From: Gammaproteobacteria bacterium
Lineage (GTDB): Bacteria; Pseudomonadota; Gammaproteobacteria; Acidiferrobacterales; Sulfurifustaceae
Direction of reading: 5' to 3'
NCBI GenBank assembly: GCA_016199745.1
Contig: JACQFZ010000055.1
Span: forward strand, 1-42,007
DNA length: 42,007 nt
Part shown: in pieces, positions 15,858-24,386 of the stretch
Numbering within the stretch: the first letter of the stretch is position 1
Layout of the letters: every line of letters begins with the position of its first letter
Program-made: the position numbers and the translations under genes
The notes under the pieces: generated by a model
The model's input: the letters and a program-made list of their open reading frames with translations, nothing else
Told to the model about the DNA's origin: nothing
Database searches by the model: none

Positions 15858-15959
15858 ATGAAGCCCTGCAACGTAATTCGCCAACCTGCTTCACGTTGGC
15901 CGCGGTAACCCTTCGACACGAGACACAAGATCAAAAAAATTAAAGCGCGACGCCGTCGA

Positions 15960-16187
15960 ATGATCTCATCATTTGTCCCAAGAGTGACGTGGTTGAAGCT
16001 TCCATCCAACGTTAATTGGCAGGTCATTGGACGTGGGCTGATGATCTTGCTTATTGGGGTAACGATTATTTATACCGGCGAAGCAAAACATTTAGTCGTG
16101 GGTGAGAAAAAATATTTCATTGGGGCGCCATTCATTCTACTGGGTCTGTATAGCCTCTATCTGGGACTCAAGAAGCCAAGCAAATAG
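15960..16187 (+). CDS. Small two-helix membrane protein, unknown
   Basis: A 75-residue frame with two hydrophobic segments, about 26-40 (GLMILLIGVTIIYTG) and 52-68 (YFIGAPFILLGLYSLYLGL), ending in a basic tail (KKPSK). The helix-turn-helix topology and charge pattern argue for a real membrane protein. There is no clear ribosome site before the ATG. It follows the terminator and converges on the patatin gene. No family is recognised. Confidence 0.5.
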   Translation: MISSFVPRVTWLKLPSNVNWQVIGRGLMILLIGVTIIYTGEAKHLVVGEKKYFIGAPFILLGLYSLYLGLKKPSK

Positions 16188-16252
16188 CACGTGTGGGGCA
16201 CATTGCGAATCTGTCACTTGTTAGCGCCAAGCAGTACTGATTCAAAACAGTT

Positions 16253-17641
16253 TTACGGACACGCCAATGACGCGCCCTTGGTCTTTTCCAGCGGCGCACC
16301 AACCAGCTTTTGAAAGCACGGCGACTGCAGGAGTAGTTGCCGGCCTTTTTGCCGCAGCGCGTTGACTTGCTCCTTCGGTAGATCAAATACAGTGTCGATT
16401 GCTAAAAAGCGCTCGCGTTCGGCGGTGTCTTCGATTTGGTCGAAGCCGACGTAAATGCGGTATAGCTCGACCTGGTGTAAGTCGGGTTGTTGTCGTTGAG
16501 CGGCGTCGCGCCGTTGGAGGGTTTCCTTCAGCAGCTCGATGGTGTCGAACGAGTAATTGATCAGTGGCACTGACGCGATCGATTCGACGACGGTGGCGAC
16601 GCCGGGGGCGTTCGCCGATCGGTCGTACGCTGTTGGCAGTTCGTTCTTGGCGTCGACCGTGATCACCACCAGCTTCTTGATCTCTTCCAGGTTCATCCGG
16701 TTCAGCACGCTGCCGTCGACGTCGCCCGAGCTCATCGACGTCAACGGTCCGCGTAGGCCGATGTTGTCGGCGACGCCGCCGTCGAGCAGGTGTACGTAAC
16801 GCCGATCCGGTTCTTGATAAGTGCGCAGCATGCGCGCACGGTAGTAGCGTCGTGGGTTGGCGTCGAGGTCGTGCAAGGCTTGTTCGACCCACTTCGGTTC
16901 GCGGAAATGGCAGCTGCCGGGATAACTGTTGATTGCCAGCGGCGAGAAGGCGATCGGGAAATTAGAGGACGCGGCGACGGCGCGGGCGACGGTCAGGCTG
17001 CCGAGATCGGCGCATAGCGGATCGAATTGCGACTGCGTGAACATGAACTGCGTGCCCTTGACCATGTCGGTGGCATTGATCATTAGAAATGGTTTGTGCC
17101 GTTGTTGCTCGACGTCGCTGAAGGTTGTTTGATCGAATAGCAGGTCTTGATATAACTCGGCGGCGAGCTCGATGCGGCCGAACTGTGGCGATGCCAACCG
17201 CCACCAGTTGTACGGGTTGAGCATCTTGACGATCAGATCGCGCTGCACGTTGTGATACAGAAAATTTTGCTGAAAGCGCCCGCCGTCGACGAAGATATCG
17301 TCGCCGTGCAGACCGTAGTACGCGGCGATGAAGCTGCCGCCGGAGACGGACGAAATGACGTCGACCTCTTTCAGCAAATTGCGCCGCTCGCCGTCGACGA
17401 CGACGGTGGTCTGGCGCAGCTGCTCGAGTACGCCGTAAGCCAGCGCCGCCGCGCGCGTGCCGCCGCCGGAGAAAGTGACGATAACGAACAGGTCGTCTTT
17501 GTTGTCGTCGTTGGCAAGCTGATCGTAGCGGTAGCCGTGGTCGGGGTCGTACGCTGTCAACGGTTGGACCGGCGGAAACGAGGCGCAACTGGCGAGCAGG
17601 AGCAGCAATAATGTCAGTGCGAACCGATAGCGCAGCGGCAT
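16253..17641 (-). CDS. Patatin-like phospholipase lipoprotein
   Basis: A 462-residue protein from ATG 17641 (a TTG two codons earlier is possible). The signal peptide ends in a lipobox, LLLASC. The patatin hydrolase domain follows. It has an oxyanion glycine run in TFSGGGTRAAALAYGVLE, a nucleophile serine in SSVSGGSF (G-x-S-x-G is relaxed to S-V-S-G-G) and the catalytic Asp in LLDGGVADNIG, forming the expected Ser-Asp dyad. It should act on phospholipids or other acyl esters at the envelope. Its ATG is 2 bases after the stop of the small gene upstream, with no ribosome site of its own, implying translational coupling. Confidence 0.9.
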   Translation of the reverse strand: MPLRYRFALTLLLLLLASCASFPPVQPLTAYDPDHGYRYDQLANDDNKDDLFVIVTFSGGGTRAAALAYGVLEQLRQTTVVVDGERRNLLKEVDVISSVSGGSFIAAYYGLHGDDIFVDGGRFQQNFLYHNVQRDLIVKMLNPYNWWRLASPQFGRIELAAELYQDLLFDQTTFSDVEQQRHKPFLMINATDMVKGTQFMFTQSQFDPLCADLGSLTVARAVAASSNFPIAFSPLAINSYPGSCHFREPKWVEQALHDLDANPRRYYRARMLRTYQEPDRRYVHLLDGGVADNIGLRGPLTSMSSGDVDGSVLNRMNLEEIKKLVVITVDAKNELPTAYDRSANAPGVATVVESIASVPLINYSFDTIELLKETLQRRDAAQRQQPDLHQVELYRIYVGFDQIEDTAERERFLAIDTVFDLPKEQVNALRQKGRQLLLQSPCFQKLVGAPLEKTKGASLACP

Positions 17642-17643
17642 GG

Positions 17644-17859
17644 TCAAATTTGTTTAAACTCGATGATCAAAGGGGCGGTCGGTAGCGTGTCGCTGACAGT
17701 ACACGTGCATTCGTTCGGTGAGTAGTCGTTGCCCGGACCTAAGTCGAATACGTGTTGACCCGGTTCGACCTGGAAAACACGATTGGTCTTACAGGTGCGG
17801 ACGCCGTCGACTCGAACATAGCGTTGCGCGGGGAAAACCACCTTCACGTACTCGTCCAT
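17644..17859 (-). CDS. Small unknown protein coupled to the patatin gene
   Basis: A 71-residue soluble protein without a signal peptide (MDEYVKVVFPAQRYVRVDGV). It is beta-rich, with VFQVEPGQHVFDLG resembling a PEGA-like segment and two close cysteines (NECTCTV). AAGGAG lies 9 bases before the ATG. It is the first gene of a two-gene operon with the patatin lipoprotein. No family name can be given; a partner or regulator of the phospholipase is conceivable. Confidence 0.7.
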   Translation of the reverse strand: MDEYVKVVFPAQRYVRVDGVRTCKTNRVFQVEPGQHVFDLGPGNDYSPNECTCTVSDTLPTAPLIIEFKQI

Positions 17860-17942
17860 GATTATTCGCTCCTTATTGTGTCGTGCAGTGCTCCATAATG
17901 TCCTTGCTATTAATATGGGTCAAGCAAACGATCGGATAAGCC

Positions 17943-18410
17943 ATGAAGGTAATTGACGCCACGACGTTGAACGAATTGACCGAGTCGGCGATCGCGTCCC
18001 CGCGCCGCCGTAAAAATTTGAATCTGCACGATTCGTTGGATGATGCGGTGCAGCGTTTTCTCAACGCTTTCGAGCCCGGCACTTATGTGCGGCCGCATCG
18101 GCATAGCGGTAAGTGGGAGCTGTTCGTATTGATCCAGGGGCGGGCGGCGGTATTGGGCTTCGATGACGCCGGTACCGTGGTAACGCGCGTCGAGCTCAAC
18201 GCCGACAACGGCGCGCGCGTCGTCGAGATTCCCGCGTCGACCTGGCACACCATTGTGTCGTTGGCGCCGCGCACGGTCATGCTCGAGGTGAAACGTGGGC
18301 CGTACGATCCGTCGGTGCCGGCGGAGTATGCGCCGTGGGCGCCGGCTGAGAATGATGCAGCGGCGGCGGCGTTCGAGCGGCGGTTGCAAACGGTGGGTCC
18401 GCCGCGTTGA
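17943..18410 (+). CDS. wbuC: WbuC-family cupin metalloprotein
   Basis: A 155-residue cupin. The first cupin motif reads GTYVRPHRHSGKWELFVLIQGRAAVLGFDD, with metal-binding His residues and Glu, and the second is near VVEIPASTWHTIVSL. The N-terminus (DATTLNELTESAIASPRRRKNLNLHDS) is characteristic of WbuC-type proteins found in O-antigen clusters and elsewhere. The substrate is unknown. No polysaccharide genes adjoin it here. The ribosome site is weak. It diverges from the patatin operon. Confidence 0.85.
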   Translation: MKVIDATTLNELTESAIASPRRRKNLNLHDSLDDAVQRFLNAFEPGTYVRPHRHSGKWELFVLIQGRAAVLGFDDAGTVVTRVELNADNGARVVEIPASTWHTIVSLAPRTVMLEVKRGPYDPSVPAEYAPWAPAENDAAAAAFERRLQTVGPPR

Positions 18411-18436
18411 AGCTCTTGGGGAGGCGTTAAGAAGGT

Positions 18437-18480
18437 TACCCTCTCCCCTAGCCCCTCTCCCGCAAGCGGGAGAGGGGAAA
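18437..18480. repeat. REP-like palindrome
   Basis: A perfect 12-bp stem, CCCCTCTCCCGC (18452-18463) with GCGGGAGAGGGG (18466-18477), preceded by a related CCCTCTCCCC. The same CCCTCTCCC/GGGAGAGGG motif recurs at 21845, 26540, 30016 and 34055. It may also stop transcription after wbuC. Confidence 0.8.
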
Positions 18481-18581
18481 GTTATTACCTGGTTTCAACA
18501 GAGCAAGATAGCTTTCTATTGGCCGCGGGCTTTGCCGGCGGCTACAGTAGTTGAAGGAAATTATTATAAGTAAGGGGACAT

Positions 18582-19331
18582 ATGACCGTCGCCAAGACTT
18601 CCTCGTTTGCTACGGCGCGCGACTGGCTGCAAACCGGTGTTTTAATAGTTGGCGCACTGGTCGGTACCTACCAGTTCTATCTCAAGGATGTGCTCAGCCC
18701 GGCGCGCGCGCCGACGGCGTTGGACGTGGCGGCGCGGATTGAAAAGGTCGGCGAGAAGGACGGCAAGTTATTGATGAAGGTAGTGGTCGCTGCCACTAAC
18801 CCTACCGATCGCCGGATTTATGTTCCGGCCTTTTGGTTTACCGTGCGTGGCAGCCGCTTGGAGGGCGCCGATGCTTTTAGCACCAGCGAATTTACCGAGC
18901 GGGTTCGAACCGGCGAACAGTTGGTGACTCGTTATTTGCCGAATCCTAAGAGCGAAATTGTCGCCGAGCGGCGAATCATCAGTGACGGGCTCGCGTGGTG
19001 GGAGCCGAACGACAAAACCAACGACGAGGCGATTTTTACTATCCCGCAGGGGAAATTCGATTATTTGGAGTTGCAGGTTTTTTACCTACACACCCGCGAT
19101 ATCTCGGTGCTAACTACGCCGGCGTGGTTTGTCGGCGACGATGGTGCATTGAGCGCGCACCTTCAGTTCAAGACGCGCGATGACGCCAAACCAGAATTGT
19201 TCGATGTCACTAACTCGCGTCATCTCAAGTGGGCCGATGAAGCGGCTGCTGGAATTAATTGGTACGTCAGCACGCTTTCGCTGTGGCCGACGGCGCTAAC
19301 AAAAACCGAACGGTCAGCCAAACAACAATGA
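18582..19331 (+). CDS. Membrane-anchored protein of unknown function
   Basis: A 249-residue protein with one N-terminal hydrophobic segment (about 15-33, WLQTGVLIVGALVGTYQFYL) and a soluble remainder. That remainder looks like a beta domain (VAARIEKVGEKDGKLLMKVVVAATNPTDRRIYVPAFWFTV). AGGGGACAT directly precedes the ATG. It overlaps the next gene by 4 bases (ATGA) and starts a three-gene operon with the DUF2157-like and DUF4824-like proteins. No family is recognised. Confidence 0.78.
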   Translation: MTVAKTSSFATARDWLQTGVLIVGALVGTYQFYLKDVLSPARAPTALDVAARIEKVGEKDGKLLMKVVVAATNPTDRRIYVPAFWFTVRGSRLEGADAFSTSEFTERVRTGEQLVTRYLPNPKSEIVAERRIISDGLAWWEPNDKTNDEAIFTIPQGKFDYLELQVFYLHTRDISVLTTPAWFVGDDGALSAHLQFKTRDDAKPELFDVTNSRHLKWADEAAAGINWYVSTLSLWPTALTKTERSAKQQ

Positions 19332-20395
19332 GCGCGCCATCGAGGACTGACGCCCAGCAGCGGGCCGATGAAATCCGTATTTTTCAGCGCGAGTTGGCGC
19401 GGTTACAGCACGACAATGTGATCGCATTGTCCGCTGCGCAGAGCCAGGCGCTGGCGGAACATCACGAGCGGCTGCTGGTGGAATATGCCGCGGCGTTCGA
19501 CATCGACCGCGACACGCACGCCAAACAATTGTCGCTCGGTATGCGCATCGCTTCGTTTCTCGGCGCGTTGGCGCTGGCCGCCAGCGTATTTTTTCTGTTC
19601 TATCAATTTTGGGGAATGTTGCCGACGGCAGCGCAGGTCGGCGTTTTGCTGACGGCGGTGCTGGTCACGTTCTTAGTGACGTTGTGGATTCAAGGCCGTG
19701 ACGACACCGGTTACTTCACCAAGCTCGCCGCCATGGTCGCGTTCGCTTGCTTCGTGCTGAACATTTACATGCTCGGACAGATCTTCAACATCACACCGTC
19801 GGACAAAGCGCTGTTACCGTGGGCGGCGTTCGCGTTTTTACTGGCGTATGCGTGCGATCTGCGGCTGCTGCTCGCCACCGGCATTTTGTGCGTCGTTGCC
19901 TTTATCGCGGCTCGTACCGGCACCTGGGGTGGAATGTATTGGTTGGACTTCGGCCAACGGCCGGAGAATTTCTTGCCGGCAGCGGTGTTGTTGTTTGCCG
20001 TGCCGCAGTGGATAGCACATCGCCGCTTTAGCGGTTTTGCAGCGATCTATCGCCTGTTCGCGTTGCTGACATTGTTGCTGCCGATGTTGGTGCTGGCCAA
20101 TTGGGGTGATGCGAGTTATTTCGAGTTCGATCCCGATTTTATCGAAGGGATCTATCAAGTATTGGGATTTGTCACCAGCGCTGCTGCTATCTGGCTCGGT
20201 GCGCGCCGCCAGTGGCCGGAAGTCGTGAACACCGGGACGACGATGTTCGTGATTTTTCTGTATACCAAGTTTTTCGATTGGTGGTGGGAGATCATGCCGA
20301 AGTATCTGTTCTTCTTGGTCGTTGGCTTAACGGCGATATTGTTTCTGGTGGTGTTGCAGCGCTTGCGCAAGACCCCGCGGAGTCGCGCGGCATGA
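19328..20395 (+). CDS. DUF2157-type polytopic membrane protein
   Basis: A 355-residue protein from ATG 19328, which overlaps the preceding stop. A soluble N-terminal region (about 1-75, helical, FQRELARLQHDNV..LVEYAAAFDID) is followed by about ten membrane helices (LGMRIASFLGALALAASVFFLFYQFWGML onward), the layout of DUF2157 membrane proteins. The function of that family is unknown. The end overlaps the next start by 4 bases, so all three genes are coupled. Confidence 0.8.
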   Translation: MSAPSRTDAQQRADEIRIFQRELARLQHDNVIALSAAQSQALAEHHERLLVEYAAAFDIDRDTHAKQLSLGMRIASFLGALALAASVFFLFYQFWGMLPTAAQVGVLLTAVLVTFLVTLWIQGRDDTGYFTKLAAMVAFACFVLNIYMLGQIFNITPSDKALLPWAAFAFLLAYACDLRLLLATGILCVVAFIAARTGTWGGMYWLDFGQRPENFLPAAVLLFAVPQWIAHRRFSGFAAIYRLFALLTLLLPMLVLANWGDASYFEFDPDFIEGIYQVLGFVTSAAAIWLGARRQWPEVVNTGTTMFVIFLYTKFFDWWWEIMPKYLFFLVVGLTAILFLVVLQRLRKTPRSRAA

Positions 20396-21267
20396 TCGCC
20401 GTTACCTCTTGGTCGCACAAACGCACGCTGATCGTCGGTCTCGCGTTGTTAGTTGTGACTAACGCCGTCGCGCTCATTGGCGTTGCTTACAACCGTCTCG
20501 GCGAGCCGGAGAGTCAATTGCGCCTGACGGAACGCGAACTCGCGCTGCCATACAGTTATTGGTACAACCGCGAAAACAGCGGTCTCGGTCTTACGCTGAC
20601 GTGGCGCGCGGTCGATCCCGACGACGCCGGTGCGCTTTACTACAGCGCCGCGCCGAAATGGTTGGACAAGGCGAAGTTGGCAACGCTCGGTTTCGATGTG
20701 TCGTCGGCCGAGCGGACGTTGTCCGGCGAGCGCCATTACCGGAAGTTGCTGAGCAAGAATGTCTGGGTGGTGTTGGAACTCGACGGCCCAGCCTATCGAC
20801 GCGTGGTCGAGCACGCTAAGCAGAAAGCGCAGAAAGATGCGGCGTTGGCCGCGGCAAATCCGCGGAACGACGAGTTCAAGCAGCGCGCACGTGCGTCGCA
20901 GGAAAGTTTAGTGCGCGAGCAGCGCGACGCGAGTCGCTTGATCGCGATCGACGCCGGGCTCGATGTGGCAGCGCTGCGCGAGCGTTATCCGAACCGCGCG
21001 CAGAATGCCATTGTCAGCGGCCGGGTTACGCCGAGTTTCGCCAAGACCGACGACCGTGCGTACGTCGTCGCTTATCTCGCGCTCAACCTCGACGCGGTAC
21101 ACGTACCGTTGGCGCATCGCCGACTGTTCGATGCCTTGCGGTCGGTCGACATTCCCAACCAGGGTGGGCCGCGTTACGAAGTGACCGCCGCCTTCGGCCA
21201 GCGACTCGAGCCATGGATCGTCTCGGTAGCGCCGCTAAATTCAGCGGCGCTTAAACGAGCGAAATAG
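20392..21267 (+). CDS. DUF4824-like membrane-anchored protein
   Basis: A 291-residue protein starting at ATG 20392, overlapping the previous stop. One N-terminal helix (LIVGLALLVVTNAVALIGVAYN) is followed by an outer domain beginning LGEPESQLRLTERELALPYSYWYNRENSGLGLTLTW, typical of DUF4824 proteins often found next to DUF2157 genes. A helical Ala/Lys/Gln-rich stretch lies at about 145-190. Its last 27 bases overlap the end of dsbB on the other strand. Family from memory of the N-terminal pattern; biochemical role unknown. Confidence 0.75.
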   Translation: MIAVTSWSHKRTLIVGLALLVVTNAVALIGVAYNRLGEPESQLRLTERELALPYSYWYNRENSGLGLTLTWRAVDPDDAGALYYSAAPKWLDKAKLATLGFDVSSAERTLSGERHYRKLLSKNVWVVLELDGPAYRRVVEHAKQKAQKDAALAAANPRNDEFKQRARASQESLVREQRDASRLIAIDAGLDVAALRERYPNRAQNAIVSGRVTPSFAKTDDRAYVVAYLALNLDAVHVPLAHRRLFDALRSVDIPNQGGPRYEVTAAFGQRLEPWIVSVAPLNSAALKRAK

Positions 21268-21741
21268 AAGGAGCAGTGTCGCCAGCAATAAAGCGGCGAA
21301 ACACAGCAGGCTCCACTCGGCGATCGACAATCCCAGAAACCGCCAGGCGACGGCGCTGCAGTCAGCGCTGCCGCGAAAAATTTTCGGCAAGATGTCGGCC
21401 AACGGCACTGTGCGCATGATGAAGTCGAGATCTTGAATCTTGCAGCCGAGCGATTCTGGCGGGAAGTGTTCGATCCAGACGTGCCGGCCGGCGGTGATCA
21501 AGCCGCCGATGACCGGAAGCGCCAACACGATCGGCAACCAGCGTGACCGCGCCGCGCTACCGAAAAGGAGGCCGAGCAAGGCGACGGCACCGCTGACGAT
21601 AAATGCGATGCGTTGCAGGATGCACATCGGGCAAGGCTCGAGGCCTTCGGTGTGCTGTAGGTACAGCGCGAACGCGATTAACCCGAAGCAAAGCAGCGTA
21701 ATGATGGCGTAGGTCGAGCGAGGAGAGATACGGCTTAGCAT
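21241..21741 (-). CDS. dsbB: Disulfide bond formation protein DsbB
   Basis: A 166-residue inner-membrane quinone reductase that reoxidises DsbA. It has four hydrophobic helices, the first periplasmic cysteine pair C37-x2-C40 (EPCPMCILQR) and the second pair C100 and C128 in the long periplasmic loop. Both pairs are complete, so it should be active. The gene converges on the DUF4824-like gene and overlaps it by 27 bases at the 3' ends. No dsbA is nearby. Confidence 0.94.
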   Translation of the reverse strand: MLSRISPRSTYAIITLLCFGLIAFALYLQHTEGLEPCPMCILQRIAFIVSGAVALLGLLFGSAARSRWLPIVLALPVIGGLITAGRHVWIEHFPPESLGCKIQDLDFIMRTVPLADILPKIFRGSADCSAVAWRFLGLSIAEWSLLCFAALLLATLLLLFRSFKRR

Positions 21742-21800
21742 TTTTACCTCTTCGTGGTCTCGTTAACTGCTGCGGTATGGTAATTATCCAGCCGAACTTG

Positions 21801-21918
21801 AATGGTACTTAACTTAAGCAAAAGCCGACGCCTATCCACCGCCACCCTTCTCCCCTTGTGGGAGAGGGAACGCTGCGGTTATGACGGTAAAATTTCTTAA
21901 GTAAGTTTAAGTGCCATT
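21801..21918. repeat. MITE-like palindromic repeat, copy A
   Basis: An end motif (AATGGTACTTAACTTAAG, 21801-21818) has an imperfect inverted partner at 21896-21918. Between them is the CCCTTCTCCC/GGGAGAGGG hairpin (21845-21868). The left half, including GCAAAAGCCGA, recurs at 26496-26562. It is a small non-coding mobile or REP-type element between divergent dsbB and convergent RRM transcription. Confidence 0.7.
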
Positions 21919-21942
21919 GCGGCTGAACTTTATTATCTTCCG

Positions 21943-21976
21943 GCGCAAAAAAGGCCGCATCGCGGCCTTTTTTGCA
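21943..21976 (-). terminator. Bidirectional-looking terminator after the RRM gene
   Basis: GCAAAAAAGGCCGC, a short ATC spacer and GCGGCCTTTTTTGC form a strong GC stem with A/T runs on both sides, 16 bases beyond the RRM gene stop on the minus strand. Confidence 0.9.
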
Positions 21977-21991
21977 AGCTTGATCAATCAA

Positions 21992-22387
21992 CTAATAGGG
22001 GCGTCTGCCGCCGCCGCCACCGCCGCGCGGTTTGCCGCCGCGGTTGCCGCCGCCGCCGCCGCCAAATCCACCGCGACCGCCGCCACCACCACCACCGCCG
22101 CCGCCGAAGCCGCGACCGCCGCCGCCACCACCAGCGCCACGCTCGGTCTTCGGGCGCGCTTCGTTGACGTTGATCGTGCGACCTTTAATCTCTTTTTGAT
22201 TCATGCCGGTGATAGCGGCTTGCGCTTCGGCCTTAGCCGGCATCTCGACGAAACCGAAACCACGTGGCTCGCCGCTGAATTTGTCACGCAGAATATTTAC
22301 CTTATCAACCTGCCCGTAGGCGCCAAACGCGGCGCGCAAATCCTCTTCAGTCACTTCACGCGCCAGATTGCCTACAAAAATATTCAT
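21992..22387 (-). CDS. Glycine-rich RRM RNA-binding protein
   Basis: A 131-residue protein from ATG 22387, chosen because AGGAGATATCGAG precedes it. One RRM covers 1-82, with RNP2 IFVGNL at 3-8 and RNP1 RGFGFVEM at about 42-49. A C-terminal tail of 45 residues is almost entirely Gly and Arg, with RGG-like boxes, ending RRPY. Such proteins act as RNA chaperones and are often cold induced. The DEAD-box helicase rhlE lies upstream on the same strand, a frequent functional companion. The GC-rich tail repeat is prone to length variation. Confidence 0.92.
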   Translation of the reverse strand: MNIFVGNLAREVTEEDLRAAFGAYGQVDKVNILRDKFSGEPRGFGFVEMPAKAEAQAAITGMNQKEIKGRTINVNEARPKTERGAGGGGGGRGFGGGGGGGGGGRGGFGGGGGGNRGGKPRGGGGGGRRPY

Positions 22388-22595
22388 CTCGATATCTCCT
22401 GATAGGTGGTAAACCAAACGTTGCGACGATCCTCAGGTTTTGGGCAGAGCGAAGTCTGTCGTGAAATCAGGGGATGCGACCTCGTCCAGCTATGCACTAT
22501 ACGCCGTGGTTGCAGGCGATGGGCAATAACCGCCAGCGGTCCAGTGCTTAGTAAAGCCGTCCTTGGGAAAGTTCCTTTACGGAAAGAAGAGAAGG

Positions 22596-22620
22596 CGCGC
22601 CGCGGCGTTACCGCGGCGCG
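22596..22620 (-). terminator. Hairpin downstream of rhlE
   Basis: A perfect 10-bp stem, CGCGCCGCGG (22596-22605) with CCGCGGCGCG (22611-22620), 15 bases beyond the helicase stop on the minus strand. Only a mixed pyrimidine run follows, so termination efficiency is uncertain. The rest of 22388-22595 is the RRM gene leader with no further structure recognised. Confidence 0.6.
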
Positions 22621-22634
22621 ATATTGCTAATCAA

Positions 22635-24029
22635 CTATCCGAGCAGCGGACGACGTCCGTCACGTTGGAAGTTCCGGCCGTCCTTACGCGGTTGTTGCCG
22701 GCGCGGCTGACCGTCGCGGCTTTCCGCGTGGCGCGTGTTGCCGCCGTTACCATTCGGTGCTGGGCGGCTATTTCCGTTTGTCTCCCGTTGCGGCGGTCGC
22801 TTTTGAGCGCCTTGGCGGTGGGCATGGGCCGACGGTTTGCGGTGATGACCGTTGGAACGCGGACGCTCGCTGTCGAAACGCGTATTCGGCGTCGTCTTCG
22901 GCTCGAGGCCCTCGACCACGTGTGCCGGGATCGAGCGCTTGGTGTAGCGCTCGATATCACGCAGTTGGCGCCGGTCTTCGGCGCTGGCGAACGAGATAGC
23001 GATACCGCTGGCGCCAGCACGGCCGGTACGGCCGATGCGGTGCACATAGTCTTCCGGGTTTTTCGGCAGGTCGTAATTGACGACGTGGCTGATGCCATTG
23101 ACGTCGAGGCCGCGCGCGGCGACATCGGTTGCGACCAGCAGCTGTACTTTGCCGGTACGCAGATGTTGGATCGCGCGGTTGCGTTGGTTCTGGTTCATGT
23201 TGCCGTGCAACGCCGCCGACGGATAACCCTCGGTGTGCAGCTTCTTCGCCAGGCGGTCGGCGCCGCGCTTAGTGCTGGTGAAGACGATGACTTTGTCGAT
23301 CGCTGTGTCGTTCAGCAAGTGCACCAACAGTTGGTGCTTGTGCTCGCCGCCGTCGACATGGTGCAAGCGCTGCTCGATGTTTTCATGACGCTCCTGCACG
23401 TTGGCCATCTGGATGCGCTTCGGATTTTTCATCATGCGGCTGGTGAGCTTGGCGATGTCGCCTTCGAGCGTCGCCGAGAACAGCAGCGTCTGCCGGTTGG
23501 CCGGCGTCGCCGCGGCGATTTTCTGAACCGCGTGCACGAAGCCCATGTCGAGCATGCGATCGGCTTCATCGAGCACCAATACTTCGAGGCGCGAATAGTC
23601 GATGCGACCGCTTTCCATATGGTCGAGCAAACGACCCGGTGTGGCGACGAGGATATCGAGCGGCTGCGACAGCAGGCGCATTTGCGGGGTGTACGAAACG
23701 CCGCCAACGATGCTGCCGATACGGAACTTGAGATGCCGGCCATATTTGGCGGCGGCCTCGGTGACCTGATTGGCCAGCTCGCGCGTCGGCGTCAGTACTA
23801 GCACGCGCGGGCCGCGGCCGGGGGCAGTTGCCGGTGTCGTCAGGCGTTGCAGCGACGGCAGCACGAACGCGGCGGTCTTACCGGTACCGGTCTGCGCCGA
23901 CGCCATGAGGTCATGGCCGGCGAGCGCTTCGGGAATGGACTGCGCCTGGATCGGGGTCGGCGTGTTGTAACCGCTTTCGGTTAGCGCCTTTAGGATCGAA
24001 GGGTGCAGATTTAATTGTTCGAACGTCAT
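22635..24029 (-). CDS. rhlE: DEAD-box RNA helicase, RhlE type
   Basis: A 464-residue ATP-dependent RNA helicase from ATG 24029 (AAGGAA 11 bases upstream; homologues begin MTFEQLNL). Motifs in order: Q motif TPIQAQSIP, I AQTGTGKT, Ia PTRELANQV, II DEAD, III SAT, IV-V region VATDVAARGLDV, VI HRIGRTGRAG. A disordered basic tail of about 90 residues (rich in Arg, Asn, Gly, Pro) follows the helicase core, as in RhlE proteins that aid ribosome or degradosome work. It lies upstream of the RRM protein gene. Confidence 0.94.
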   Translation of the reverse strand: MTFEQLNLHPSILKALTESGYNTPTPIQAQSIPEALAGHDLMASAQTGTGKTAAFVLPSLQRLTTPATAPGRGPRVLVLTPTRELANQVTEAAAKYGRHLKFRIGSIVGGVSYTPQMRLLSQPLDILVATPGRLLDHMESGRIDYSRLEVLVLDEADRMLDMGFVHAVQKIAAATPANRQTLLFSATLEGDIAKLTSRMMKNPKRIQMANVQERHENIEQRLHHVDGGEHKHQLLVHLLNDTAIDKVIVFTSTKRGADRLAKKLHTEGYPSAALHGNMNQNQRNRAIQHLRTGKVQLLVATDVAARGLDVNGISHVVNYDLPKNPEDYVHRIGRTGRAGASGIAISFASAEDRRQLRDIERYTKRSIPAHVVEGLEPKTTPNTRFDSERPRSNGHHRKPSAHAHRQGAQKRPPQRETNGNSRPAPNGNGGNTRHAESRDGQPRRQQPRKDGRNFQRDGRRPLLG

Positions 24030-24339
24030 TTTAGTGTATTTCCTTGAATATCGCGGACGCGCGCGCTCTCCTGAGAGAGCGTGAAAAGCGCCCAGGTTAA
24101 GAACCGCCAAGTAGATCCGCGCGGCTATTACCTACCGATAGACATGGCAAGAGCAGCAACAAAGCCGATGGCGCTACATCCTCGCCAACCGTTTTGTCGC
24201 TGAAATTCCAGAGATGAAAAACCTGAAACCAGATGGAGGGTCAGAGAGTGATGAAATCGCGCGGGTGAACCGTGGTTGCAATCCCAGCGCGGATCGGCAC
24301 CTTACCGTAAAACCGCGCTACAAGCCAGCCGCAAGTAAA
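24030..24339. other. Leader/intergenic region upstream of rhlE
   Basis: About 310 bases between the rhodanese terminator and rhlE, both transcribed leftward. It should include a long rhlE leader, as is common for cold-regulated helicase genes. A CTCTCCTGAGAGAG palindrome (24067-24080) is visible; nothing else is recognised. Confidence 0.4.
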
Positions 24340-24374
24340 AACCCCCCTCGCGGGTGGGTGCGAGAGGGGGGTTG
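24340..24374 (-). terminator. Terminator after the rhodanese gene
   Basis: AACCCCCCTCGC and GCGAGAGGGGGGTT form a long GC stem around a G/T-rich loop. It lies 12 bases beyond the rhodanese stop on the minus strand. Confidence 0.75.
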
Positions 24375-24386
24375 AGTGGTAGGCAA

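Noticed and set aside
16383-17588. Two minus-strand Arg-rich frames within the patatin gene
   Set aside because: Out-of-frame shadows of a complete patatin gene on the same strand.
21911-22402. Ala-rich plus-strand frame
   Set aside because: It is the complement of the Gly-rich tail of the RRM protein.
22563-23801. Long 412-codon plus-strand frame
   Set aside because: It lies antisense to rhlE, whose motifs are complete; the opposite frame is a GC-driven shadow without family features.
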